Positions 15,602-24,769 of a DNA stretch of 64,000 bases are shown piece after piece. The first letter of the stretch is position 1. Each line of letters begins with the position of its first letter. Made by a program: the position numbers and the translations under genes. Source of the stretch: Runella sp. MFBS21 (GTDB lineage Bacteria > Bacteroidota > Bacteroidia > Cytophagales > Spirosomataceae); contig NZ_JARNTW010000014.1 in the NCBI RefSeq assembly GCF_029433105.1, positions 1 through 64,000 of the forward strand, given 5' to 3'. The notes under the pieces are model-generated. The model did not search any database, had not been told where the DNA came from, and saw only the letters and a list, made by a program, of their open reading frames with translations.

Positions 15602-18600
15602 ATGAAGCGTAACGCAATTTTACTGTTTTTGTGGGGAATGAGTTTTTGCAGCTGGGGACAGTGGAGTGGTGACCTAAGTCAGAATGATCGTGTTAGTGGT
15701 GGTGGAATGAATTCTTTTGGCTTTAGTGCAGTGACGAGAGAGGATGGAAGTGTAATGGTGATATGGTCTGAAAGAGAAGGAAATGCGGCTATCATGTATG
15801 CCAAAAAATACCGCGCAGACGGTACAGTCTCTTTGGCTAAAAAAGAAATATTCAGATATACTTCAAGTGAGTCGTGCTCCAGGGCCACTTTTACGGGAGT
15901 AAGTGCCCAAAGAGCGTCAGGTTCTGATGATGTTTTTGTGCTTTATACCTTAGGCACTCAAATCAGCATCCTATCAAGTGCCGAAACTTGGTATCTACAG
16001 TATCAGATTATATCCTTCAATGATGCCTCACCCAAAATTCCTGTCATAGATGGCAATGAAAGTCGAGGTATCAATTTAGGGTACAATTATGGTAGCGGAG
16101 CCGATGTTTTTGTTTTTTTAGAAGCGATGTTTATCAAAGGTGGCGGCGGTCGTCTAGCAGTGGCGTGGCAACAAAAAAACAACCCCTCAGATACAAAAAG
16201 AGGCGGTGGAGGCAATTTAGCCAATGGCACTGACATCAGGTTGGCGATTTTGGATCCTAGTAACCGCAGTGCACCTACTGCCTATTTTCATGAAGAAGCA
16301 AGTGGAGAGCAAACACTCCCTAAAATGTATGCTACTGGCAATCGAATTTTTGTTTCTTATGTAAAAGACGGAAATCGTCTAGCGGTGAGGCGTTATAACT
16401 GGAATGGCACTACCATCACCAAAGATTGGGGTGGTAGCGAACGTTTGCTAGGAAATGTGACAGATTTATACGCTAATGTCGGTATGCAAGCTTCAGATAG
16501 TGATACTGGAGACATGTATGCTCTTGCGAGTCTCTCTTCGGCCGACAATACCGTCAAAAAAATCCAAGCGCATCGCTTTGATGTTGCAACAGGTACTTTT
16601 CGTGAAGCTACGGATTTGGTAGGGGCACAGCAAGTAGGACCACCCCGCATGGCGGGTGGAAATAGATTTCGCCCTGTTTTTATTTATACAAGCAATGGGC
16701 GTCAAAAAATCCAACGTTTCGAGGGGCAAAATCGTAAAAGTGCTGAAACAGATATTACGTTTCGAACCCATTCTGGGGATCCTACATTTGGAGGGACACT
16801 CATCAGTGAAAGTCCTGATAGATACCTTCTGGCGGGCGAAAACCGTGATAACGGCGAAATATATGCCCAAATAATCAGATTTGACAGTGATACTGGTGAA
16901 GGAGTCAGAGAGTGGGGCAATGATGGTAAAATTATTAGCAATGCTTCGGGAAGTAGAAACGGTCCCCAAAATTATATGCTCAATAGCAATGCTTACCTGT
17001 TTTTGTGGCGAGACCTTCGTAATCGTACCAATGACTGTACGGGAGATGCTTACTTACAAGTAGTTGATAAAGACGGTAACCCTTTCAAAGTTTCGATTTC
17101 CAAACCAGTTCTAAATCGAACAACATTATGTACGAAAGACACGTTGGTAGTGACCTTTACGACGACTGGGACCTTCAACAGTGGAAATGTTTTTACGGCA
17201 GAGTTGATACCAGAAGGCAGTAATACACCCTACACGAGTCTGAGTTCTCGCAATACAACGATAGTAGGCAATACGATTCGATTTCGGATCGATGAGTACT
17301 TGTCGAGTGGAATTACAGATGCCCAAAAGCGCTTTAAGGTACGAGTTCGCAGCAGCAATCCTGTAGGAGTGAGTGTGGAAGATAGCGAGGTGTTTACGAT
17401 AGTGAGCAATCCAAGTGTGGTAGCCCAGGCCAATTCCCAGAAGAATTTGCAACTATGCGAAGGTCGAGTGTTGGTATTGTCAGGGACGAGTGGTTTTACG
17501 AGTTATATCTGGACGGGACCGGGGAATTTCCGACTGACGTCGACGGTTGCGAATTTGACACCCTTTTCGGCAGGACCAAGTAGCAGTGGAATGTATCATG
17601 TTCGAGCGGTGGGGAGTTGTGGGGAGTCTCGCGATAGTGTACGAGTGACGGTGAGTACGGTAGCGAAGCCGAATGCAGTGAGTGAGAAGAGTACGTATTA
17701 TGTAGGGGAGACGATAGGGTTGAAGGTAGAGAATGATTTTAGCATCTGTCCACCGGCTTGTGACTACACGATAGGTTGGACGGGTCCGGGGGGCTTCACG
17801 GGTAGTGGATTGAGTGTAAGTAGGCCCAATGCGTCGGTGAGCATGAGTGGTAGTTATATTGTGACGGTGCGTAGTGGGGCAGGATGTGAAAACAAAGATA
17901 CGGTATTGGTGACGGTATCGACCAAGCCAGTGACGGGGATTACGAATGTGAGCGTAAATACAAATTCGGTCTGTCCAGGGTCTGGGATAAGTGTGAGTTT
18001 TGGGATAGAGCCTTCGGATGGGGTGGGTAATTTTAGTGTGTTTTTGGTCGATGGCAGTGGTCAGAAAGTAGGGGGGAGTTTAGGAAGTGGAACTCAAAGT
18101 CCGCTACAAGCGATGCTTCCGGCGAGTATAGGAGCAGGAAGTAATTATCAAGTATTGGTAGAGAGCGGGACGGTAAGAGCGACGAGTCGTGCGATTGTGG
18201 TTTTGTCTTCTGCTACGGCTCAAATGCTCCAACCTAGTCGAGATACCTCGATTATTTATCGCAAGACGGGTAATAACTTTCAGGTGCGGGTAAGACTTAC
18301 GGGCAGTGGTCCCTTTACGCTTACTTTTAGTGGTGGTCGTACGGTGCGAGTACAAAATGCGGGAGATACGACCTTGAGTTTTCGGATAGAGACGGCGGGG
18401 CCATTTAGTATACAGAGTGTAAGTGGAGCTTGTGGAGGGAGTTTGCAAGGAGTACAGACGGTTCAGTTGGGACTTAAGCAAGTCGTCGCTATCGAGGAGT
18501 CAATACCTACAGATTGGGTCGAAATTTCGCCTAATCCCGTTTCGGATAAACTCATCCTAAAACTCAAAAATTCACTCATTATGCCTGCTGCATTGCAGCT

Positions 18601-18754
18601 ACGACTGATAGATATGCGGGGCAATCTTATCACTACCCAACAATTCTCAAATCAGAGTCATGAGCTTGATTGTAAGCATCTTCCGATAGGTAGTTATGTG
18701 TTAGAAGTAAGCCAAGGAAAACATAAAGAATCATTTAAGATTATAAAATATTGA
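15602..18754 (+). CDS. Large exported mosaic protein with T9SS type A C-terminal sorting domain (2)
   Basis: The 1050-residue product is a paralogue of the preceding gene. It has a signal peptide (about 1-20, ending SWGQ) and a diverged propeller-like N-terminal half (about 20-500) that shares 'WSEREGNAAIMY' and 'WRDLRN' type phrases. The Ig/PKD-like block (about 505-965) is almost identical at protein and DNA level to the first gene. A different T9SS sorting domain follows (EISPNPV, LRLIDMRGN, GSYVLEV). The pattern of divergent-identical-divergent segments points to gene conversion or a recent domain transplant. It is likely a cell-surface or secreted protein; the function is not recognised. 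Confidence 0.88.
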   Translation: MKRNAILLFLWGMSFCSWGQWSGDLSQNDRVSGGGMNSFGFSAVTREDGSVMVIWSEREGNAAIMYAKKYRADGTVSLAKKEIFRYTSSESCSRATFTGVSAQRASGSDDVFVLYTLGTQISILSSAETWYLQYQIISFNDASPKIPVIDGNESRGINLGYNYGSGADVFVFLEAMFIKGGGGRLAVAWQQKNNPSDTKRGGGGNLANGTDIRLAILDPSNRSAPTAYFHEEASGEQTLPKMYATGNRIFVSYVKDGNRLAVRRYNWNGTTITKDWGGSERLLGNVTDLYANVGMQASDSDTGDMYALASLSSADNTVKKIQAHRFDVATGTFREATDLVGAQQVGPPRMAGGNRFRPVFIYTSNGRQKIQRFEGQNRKSAETDITFRTHSGDPTFGGTLISESPDRYLLAGENRDNGEIYAQIIRFDSDTGEGVREWGNDGKIISNASGSRNGPQNYMLNSNAYLFLWRDLRNRTNDCTGDAYLQVVDKDGNPFKVSISKPVLNRTTLCTKDTLVVTFTTTGTFNSGNVFTAELIPEGSNTPYTSLSSRNTTIVGNTIRFRIDEYLSSGITDAQKRFKVRVRSSNPVGVSVEDSEVFTIVSNPSVVAQANSQKNLQLCEGRVLVLSGTSGFTSYIWTGPGNFRLTSTVANLTPFSAGPSSSGMYHVRAVGSCGESRDSVRVTVSTVAKPNAVSEKSTYYVGETIGLKVENDFSICPPACDYTIGWTGPGGFTGSGLSVSRPNASVSMSGSYIVTVRSGAGCENKDTVLVTVSTKPVTGITNVSVNTNSVCPGSGISVSFGIEPSDGVGNFSVFLVDGSGQKVGGSLGSGTQSPLQAMLPASIGAGSNYQVLVESGTVRATSRAIVVLSSATAQMLQPSRDTSIIYRKTGNNFQVRVRLTGSGPFTLTFSGGRTVRVQNAGDTTLSFRIETAGPFSIQSVSGACGGSLQGVQTVQLGLKQVVAIEESIPTDWVEISPNPVSDKLILKLKNSLIMPAALQLRLIDMRGNLITTQQFSNQSHELDCKHLPIGSYVLEVSQGKHKESFKIIKY
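17114..18498 (+). repeat. 1385-bp direct repeat, copy B
   Basis: This is the partner of 13641-15025 (constant offset, no indels). Base use on the coding strand is shifted relative to the flanks: Thr mostly ACG, Ser mostly AGT, and many GTG, GTA and GGG codons. Confidence 0.95.
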
Positions 18755-18756
18755 AG

Positions 18757-19227
18757 ATGAAAACAATAATGGTGTCTTTCGTGCTTTTAATGGGCCTGTT
18801 GGGTTGTAAAAACAAGGATATAACTGCCCAACTAGGCCGCGTGTGGATTGTAAAACAGGCGATTCATATTGATAAAAATGGAGGACGAAACGTAGTGTAT
18901 GATAAGACCAATGGCGTAAACTTATTTAACTACGAACCTTTTCTCCTAGACTTGACCAATGCAGATGCTTTGAAATTTACGGATGTTGCAGTGGGAGGTG
19001 ATAGATACGATTTTGTGGGTAAATGGCGTGTAGATGAGAAAGTAAAACTAGTGTTGTATGATTTGAGTCCCGAGCCTACGTGTATCGATGACCGCTCCGA
19101 TTGTATGAAAGACGGAATTCAGTTTTTTATCAACTCTGTTTCTGATAATGAATTGAAAATCAACAGGCTGTATAGTAGTGATAAAACAGGAGATACTCTT
19201 AATGAATACATCCTTCAAGCTAAATAG
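18757..19227 (+). CDS. Small lipoprotein, lipocalin-like
   Basis: The product of about 156 residues starts with a lipoprotein leader whose lipobox LLGC lies near residues 15-18 and continues with 'LGRVWIVKQ', 'VGKWRVDEKVKLVL' and 'LKINRLYS'. This is the pattern of small lipocalin-like Bacteroidota lipoproteins. The ATG at 18757 is preferred over the TTG at 18751, which overlaps the stop codon of the preceding gene. It is 2 nt past the second mosaic gene and so almost certainly co-transcribed with it. The ligand is unknown. Confidence 0.75.
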   Translation: MKTIMVSFVLLMGLLGCKNKDITAQLGRVWIVKQAIHIDKNGGRNVVYDKTNGVNLFNYEPFLLDLTNADALKFTDVAVGGDRYDFVGKWRVDEKVKLVLYDLSPEPTCIDDRSDCMKDGIQFFINSVSDNELKINRLYSSDKTGDTLNEYILQAK

Positions 19228-19255
19228 GAGTGATAAAAATTGGTAATAACCACAA

Positions 19256-20581
19256 ATGAAGCTGATTTCTATCAATATAAAGCCTTATCAGTACCTTACT
19301 TTGATAGGGTTGTTTTCGTACAATGCTTATAGTCAGAGCTTAAATCTGAATGTGTCGGGAGCTGGTAGTAGGGCAACGGCGATGGGAGGGGCTTTTATTG
19401 GAGTGGCCGATGATGTCACGGCCGTGTATTGGAATCCCGCCGGTACTGCTACTATCGACTACACCTACGAAATGCTCGAAGACGGGCAAGGCATGCATGC
19501 GCTCGTATCTGGACGCAATCAATCCCTTCAAGTGACCTCCGAAACCACACCTGTCACTTATACCCCTCGTTTTTCTCCTAGTTTTGTGGGTGTAATGATA
19601 CCTTATAAAAAAGCTACTCTGACGGGCAAACCCGTAAGCTTGGGGCGATTTGATCCAAGTATTGTTTTTTCGGCCGCTTATCACAATGTAATGGATGGAA
19701 ACAATTATCAAACACAGCAAACCCTCCCTTCATCGTCGACTAGTATCAAAAGCAATCTCAACATTAGCACCGCTTCATTGTCAGCGGCTTATCAATTTTC
19801 TCCTTATATGTCGGTGGGTCTTACCGCCAATTATTGGTTCGGTTTAGGAGGAAAACTTAGCTATACTGCTACCCAACAGTCTGATAATTTGACCCGCACG
19901 GGCACTGGACAATATCGTATTAGTGGGGTTAATTTTATTGGAGGGCTGATGTTTGATTTTTATGACAACAATCTCCCTTTGCGTTTGGGATTTAGAGTTT
20001 CTACGCCTTTTGCTTTGCGCAATAAATACACCCTTGATGGGACCGTACAGCGAGGTAGCTTGGATTTGCAAGAAAGTAGTCTTTACAATCAAAAGTATAA
20101 AATGCCCTTTACCGCAGGAGTGGGAGTGGCTTATCGTCCTTTTTGGAGATTGTTGCTTACGGGAGATGTAGAGATATTGCCTTATAAAGGGCAATCGGTT
20201 TCCCAAACTTTTTTTGAATATAACCAATACAATAGCCTCTTTTCTAGTAGCTCGCTTCCTTTGGTGGTCGATAATCCCGTCAGGCCCGTGTTGGCTACCG
20301 AAAATCTTTATCAGTTGAGAGGAGGCGGAGAAGTGTTTTTGTTGGATAGTCGTTTGTTTGAAATGAGAATCTTAGGAGGCTATCGTCAACAATCATACCT
20401 CAACAACGATGGTAGCAGCAGCATTGCCAGAGGCTTTAGTGCAGGCGTATCGGTGTTTTTTGACCGTTTTAAGATTCATGGAGCTTATGAGCAGCTCAAA
20501 TACCAACAAGGAGTAACTAGTATCAATCATCTAACTCGTACTAACCTCACGCTAGATTTGGTAGTACTTCTTCAAAACTAA
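19256..20581 (+). CDS. Outer-membrane beta-barrel protein, OmpP1/FadL/PorV-like
   Basis: The 441-residue product has a signal peptide (to about residue 27) followed by 'GAGSRATAMGGAFIGVADD' and 'AVYWNPAGTA', the N-terminal signature of the FadL/PorV group. Many alternating amphipathic strands follow, ending in an aromatic-poor 'LDLVVLLQN'. FadL relatives transport hydrophobic compounds; PorV shuttles T9SS cargo. Its place right after two T9SS-type cargo genes makes a cargo-specific PorV-like role possible, but the general house-keeping PorV is normally elsewhere. It lies in the same co-oriented run as 15602-23680. Confidence 0.8.
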   Translation: MKLISINIKPYQYLTLIGLFSYNAYSQSLNLNVSGAGSRATAMGGAFIGVADDVTAVYWNPAGTATIDYTYEMLEDGQGMHALVSGRNQSLQVTSETTPVTYTPRFSPSFVGVMIPYKKATLTGKPVSLGRFDPSIVFSAAYHNVMDGNNYQTQQTLPSSSTSIKSNLNISTASLSAAYQFSPYMSVGLTANYWFGLGGKLSYTATQQSDNLTRTGTGQYRISGVNFIGGLMFDFYDNNLPLRLGFRVSTPFALRNKYTLDGTVQRGSLDLQESSLYNQKYKMPFTAGVGVAYRPFWRLLLTGDVEILPYKGQSVSQTFFEYNQYNSLFSSSSLPLVVDNPVRPVLATENLYQLRGGGEVFLLDSRLFEMRILGGYRQQSYLNNDGSSSIARGFSAGVSVFFDRFKIHGAYEQLKYQQGVTSINHLTRTNLTLDLVVLLQN

Positions 20582-20595
20582 GGCAAACCAATTGT

Positions 20596-23016
20596 ATGAC
20601 AAGTCGCCCTTGGCTCATCGCATTTTTATTGATTGGGTTATCAGTACAGATAACCTTGGGACAGCAATTTGTCAATTTTTATAAACTAGGTGCCAAACTC
20701 AATCAGGAAGAAAAATGGAGCGAATCGGTCAAGTATTTTGAAGAAGCTCTCAAAACCAATACACACGATAGCAAAGCGATTGCTTCGCGTACGGGGCGCC
20801 CTTCAGAATATTATCCAAACCGCGAGTTGGGTATTGCACTTTTGATGTTGGGCAAAAAAGAGGAGGCGAAAAAGTATTTGGAAAAATCATATGCCGACGA
20901 CCCTACTGAGCGGACGGTGGGGTATCTCAAAAAAATTGACCCTAATTGGCAGGACCCGCGATTTATTGCTGAGACCCCCAAATTGGCCAAACCAAGTTTT
21001 GAAAAGGAAAGGGTTGAAAAAAGCACCGAAACTTTGGAAGGCGGACAAACCCTCACCTTAAAAATCCCGGTTAGGAATGAGGGAGAAGGGCGTTTTGAGA
21101 AAGGATTTATCCGAACCTCTTTGCCCAATGCCATAAAAGGAGTGGAGTTTGAACCGACGGTGGCAGTGGGAGACGTAAGAGCTGGTGCCAACCGCGTTGC
21201 TCAAGTGACGCTCAAAGGCTCATCACTGCTCCTAGATGGCAAAGCCTCAGTCACCTTGAAGTTGGAAGGTGAAGGTGGGCAGCTTTGGGATGAGATCGAA
21301 ATTCATTTCAAAACCCTAAGTCCTGCGGCTCCTTTATTGAAACTCGGAAGTGTATTGGCTGCCAATAGCAGTAAACTTATTTTAGAAAAAGGCAGACGCT
21401 CCAAAGGCGTAAAGTTTTCAATCAAAAACGAGGGAAGGGGATTGCTCTCTAAGCCAAAGGTTACGGCTACTTTTAATGGCACTCCTGTGATGTTTACGCC
21501 TGCCTCAGTGGCTACTATTTTACCTAACGAATCTGTTACTTACGCTTGTGACCTCTTTGCTCCTTCAAGTATGGTAGCTGCTACTATACCCCTAAAAATA
21601 ACGATACAAGACCCTAATGGAACTTACCAATTTAGTGACGAATGGGCCATACCTGTACAAGAGCCTCAAACGCCCTTGGTACATTTTGAATATCCATTGG
21701 TGAAGTGGGAAGGTACTCGGGAAGGATATATTACGCCTCTTTCAAGACCCGTCATCAAATTTAGCATTGTCAATGAAGCCGATGAAGAATCAAAACCACT
21801 TATGGTCAAGGCTTCTTTGCAATCAAATACTGCGAGTGGCATCGCCGTTCTGGCTTCCTCACAAGCACTCAAAGTAGATGCTAACGGTAAAAAAACGGCA
21901 GAAATAGCCTTGTCTATCAATCCCAAACAGCTCAAAGGAGAGCAAACTCGCTTGCTATTACGGATTGAAGATGCGCAGCAAAAATTAATTGATAAAATCG
22001 AAATTGAAGGTAAGGTATTGTCCTCTTCTAAAATTGAGCGTCAAAATTATACCTATAGCGACATTTTGAGTCTGGTCGAAACCAACATCTTTGGAATGAT
22101 TGACGAATACCAAAGTTATTTCAACTTATTGGGGAGGCCTCGTCAGTCGGCCAATGTAATCGCAAGTTACAAACGACAGTTGGTGCAGGAGTGTTTTATG
22201 GCAAAAAACAACGAAAAGGTTTATTTTTCACCCAAAATTATTTTACCTGATTCACTGATTTTTGCTAAGCGGCTCACCGCCGATTTAGAACTAGATACTT
22301 ATCTTAACAATATCGCTTCGGTGTGGTTCGATAGTTGCCAAACAACCTTAAATACGGAAGCCGCCCGATTCTCCCAAATTCAATTAGGCTCCAAGAAAGA
22401 GCCCTATTTAGACGTATTTCTGCCTAAAAAAATCCACGGTCGTCTCAATGCCCTTTACGGCAAAATGAACCTAGACAAGGAGACGATGACAAGGTTTAGG
22501 TTTTATTTCAAACCGGTAGAGCTTCCCGACGGCAATCTAGCTTTTGAGGATATTTATATCAAAAGTGTCAGAGAAGCTACTTCCAAAGATACGATAGGGA
22601 CATTGACCAACGAAGAGCTTAAAAATGAAGCTACCAAAGAAGCAAAAATGGGCATGGCGATGTCGTCGCAGTTGAGTGTGCTTGTAAGTGATTTAAAGAA
22701 ACAATTACCCTCAGTTCCAAAACAACAGATTTATTTAGAGCCACTTATATACGATGGCGCTGGGGGATTTACCAACTACGTACCCGAGGTAAGCCGGCAG
22801 ATGATTAGGCAACTCGAAAAAATGCAGCCACGCCTGAAAGTTGTTAACTCAGATGAATGCGTACTGACGCAAATGGTACCCAAACGTGATTTTATCGTAT
22901 CGGGTAAATTTGAAAAATCGCCCCAAGGATTGAAGGTGATATTGGCGCTACAAGACGGAAAGACTTTTGAAAAAATGTGGGAGGGCTTTTCGGTGATTAC
23001 AAATTTTAATCAATAG
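20596..23016 (+). CDS. Exported TPR protein with beta-rich middle region
   Basis: The 806-residue product has a signal peptide (about 1-22), then TPR-like helices (about 25-110; 'WSESVKYFEEALKTN', 'GIALLMLGKKEEAKKYLEKS'). Three or more Ig/CARDB-like beta domains follow (about 145-470; 'LKIPVRNEGEGRF', 'KFSIKNEGRGL', 'KFSIVNEAD'). An alpha/beta C-terminal half ends near 'DFIVSGKFEKSPQGLKVIL'. The middle repeats match the 'N-E-G' pattern of extracellular adhesion-like domains. It is a periplasmic or outer-membrane-associated protein of unknown role. Size, export and TPRs make it a candidate for an envelope part such as TssR, which I could not recognise by signature. Confidence 0.65.
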   Translation: MTSRPWLIAFLLIGLSVQITLGQQFVNFYKLGAKLNQEEKWSESVKYFEEALKTNTHDSKAIASRTGRPSEYYPNRELGIALLMLGKKEEAKKYLEKSYADDPTERTVGYLKKIDPNWQDPRFIAETPKLAKPSFEKERVEKSTETLEGGQTLTLKIPVRNEGEGRFEKGFIRTSLPNAIKGVEFEPTVAVGDVRAGANRVAQVTLKGSSLLLDGKASVTLKLEGEGGQLWDEIEIHFKTLSPAAPLLKLGSVLAANSSKLILEKGRRSKGVKFSIKNEGRGLLSKPKVTATFNGTPVMFTPASVATILPNESVTYACDLFAPSSMVAATIPLKITIQDPNGTYQFSDEWAIPVQEPQTPLVHFEYPLVKWEGTREGYITPLSRPVIKFSIVNEADEESKPLMVKASLQSNTASGIAVLASSQALKVDANGKKTAEIALSINPKQLKGEQTRLLLRIEDAQQKLIDKIEIEGKVLSSSKIERQNYTYSDILSLVETNIFGMIDEYQSYFNLLGRPRQSANVIASYKRQLVQECFMAKNNEKVYFSPKIILPDSLIFAKRLTADLELDTYLNNIASVWFDSCQTTLNTEAARFSQIQLGSKKEPYLDVFLPKKIHGRLNALYGKMNLDKETMTRFRFYFKPVELPDGNLAFEDIYIKSVREATSKDTIGTLTNEELKNEATKEAKMGMAMSSQLSVLVSDLKKQLPSVPKQQIYLEPLIYDGAGGFTNYVPEVSRQMIRQLEKMQPRLKVVNSDECVLTQMVPKRDFIVSGKFEKSPQGLKVILALQDGKTFEKMWEGFSVITNFNQ

Positions 23017-23041
23017 CGAGGATTCCAAAAATTTTAAGAAA

Positions 23042-23680
23042 ATGAGGATGAAAACCAAAGGAATATGGATGGGGATGGCTCTTGTGATGCTGATAACATT
23101 GGCGCAGGCCCAGACCAATGAAAAAGAGAGTAGTTTGCCCGATTTTCAGGGAGAGCTGCGCGAGATTAGCCTGGAAGAGTTGGAGGGACCCTACAAAAAA
23201 AGTACCGAAGAAACGATATTGGAATTGCAACGGTGCATTCAGATTATTGGAAGCAAAGAAACCACCAAAGACAAAAAGGATTTGGCTTTCAAAAATGCGA
23301 TTCAGATGTTTATCCCTGGCTCTACGATTCAAGTATCTTCTGGTAAAAAAGGAGCTAAAGTAGAATCGTACACTGTAGGCGAATACTTGCGTAGACTGAG
23401 GGCGTTGAATTATCAAGAAGTCGAAATCACCTTTGATAAAGTATACATGGGGAGTTATCGAAAAGGACCAGACGGCAAGTATTATACGACTGCTACTTTT
23501 GAACAAAAATTTAAGGGCACAACCGCCGCTGGTACTGTCTATGAAGATAAAACCAAAAAAGCCGTAGACGTATCTATGGAAAACACCATGGACGATGTTG
23601 ACAAAGAAGTGAAATGGATGGTAAAATTGGGAAATATCAAAGTACTTGAGACAAAAACCCCCGACAAACCTATCAATTAA
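23042..23680 (+). CDS. Exported protein of unknown function
   Basis: The 212-residue product has a clear signal peptide (MRMKTKGIWMGMALV, cleavage after AQAQ near residue 22). The mature part is charged and mixed alpha/beta, with 'TEETILELQRCIQIIGS', 'AIQMFIPGSTIQVSSG' and 'EVEITFDKVYMGSYRK'. The 'F-x-x-A-I-Q-M-F-I-P-G-S' segment resembles NTF2/SnoaL-like secreted proteins, but weakly. It lies 25 bp after the TPR protein, probably in one transcript, and may act with it. Confidence 0.6.
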   Translation: MRMKTKGIWMGMALVMLITLAQAQTNEKESSLPDFQGELREISLEELEGPYKKSTEETILELQRCIQIIGSKETTKDKKDLAFKNAIQMFIPGSTIQVSSGKKGAKVESYTVGEYLRRLRALNYQEVEITFDKVYMGSYRKGPDGKYYTTATFEQKFKGTTAAGTVYEDKTKKAVDVSMENTMDDVDKEVKWMVKLGNIKVLETKTPDKPIN

Positions 23681-23933
23681 GTAAATGTGTAAATTTGAAA
23701 ATAACACATTGGTAGCCAAATAATTAAGTTTATATAATAAGTGTTATCTTCTAACCCTAGTCTAAAGGCGGAACACCGATGCAACGTGGGGTTTAAGGAG
23801 TCACAGATTATTAATAACATCCAGTTTAATTTTGCATAATTACTTAAGTAGTAGAACAGACTTAGAGTATAACTGTTTCTAAATTGATGATAATCATAAC
23901 AGGTAACGATTAACTATGCCTTAGCACTTAATT

Positions 23934-24761
23934 ATGAAGTGGGTTCGATATACTTTAGTGATGTGGATAGGCTGCCTATTCACAAATAGTGTATGTGGGC
24001 AGATTGCCATACCACATGCCAAATCGAAAGCGCCTTTGTCCTCGACTGAAAATATTCGTCAGATTGATGAATTTTATGACCGATTTAATGCGTACCGGCT
24101 GGCCAACGGACAGAAAATCAGTGATTCATTGCGACGAACTTCATTGCGAGCTGAGCTGATTCGGGGATTAGTCAATGCAGAAGATACTAAATGGCATAAG
24201 CCCGAAGAACGAGAAAAACTTTTGCGTTTTATCAAATTGGTATGTGACGAAAACAAACCGCGTTACTTAGAAAAATTTGATGATAAGATATATGCCATTG
24301 CTTCTTGTAAAGTAGAGTATTTTAGTTCGCCATCCACCACCGATTTATTGTTTCGTCGGAAAGTAGAAAAAGGCACCCACTCGTGGCTCTTGCAAGGTGT
24401 TTCGGATGATTTTATGGTTCAATTTGAAAGAAAAACGGAACAGCGGGCGGTAGTACCTAATGCCCATGAAACCAATTTTCTGAGTCTTTCTAACGAACTA
24501 CATGCAGGAGTACCTTTACGAAACTATACAGACACAAGCTTTCGTTTTGATGCCTTGAGTGCATTTGTGTTTGCGGTCGACAACAAATTTGTGAAATTTA
24601 ATGAATGTGACCATGTTACGGTTTTTGTGACTGGAATCGAGGGGTGGATTATCAAATTAGAAGAATATACCCGCGAAAACACTAATTCGGGTTGGTTGAT
24701 TAGTGATCTGATTGAAACCAAACAAGAAACTACCCAAGCACTTATCTTCAAATATAAATAG
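23934..24761 (+). CDS. Exported protein of unknown function
   Basis: The 275-residue product has a signal peptide (about 1-22, ending VCGQ). The mature part is Lys/Glu-rich, with 'DEFYDRFNAYRLANGQ', 'RAELIRGLVN' and 'FIKLVCDENKPRYLEKFDDKIYAIASCKVEYF'. No family is recognised. It is the first gene after a 253-bp gap and lies 8 bp before a soluble unknown protein (24770). A periplasmic protein paired with a leaderless one is the layout of an immunity-effector couple in T6SS loci, but nothing else supports that here. Confidence 0.55.
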   Translation: MKWVRYTLVMWIGCLFTNSVCGQIAIPHAKSKAPLSSTENIRQIDEFYDRFNAYRLANGQKISDSLRRTSLRAELIRGLVNAEDTKWHKPEEREKLLRFIKLVCDENKPRYLEKFDDKIYAIASCKVEYFSSPSTTDLLFRRKVEKGTHSWLLQGVSDDFMVQFERKTEQRAVVPNAHETNFLSLSNELHAGVPLRNYTDTSFRFDALSAFVFAVDNKFVKFNECDHVTVFVTGIEGWIIKLEEYTRENTNSGWLISDLIETKQETTQALIFKYK

Positions 24762-24769
24762 ACAGCGAT

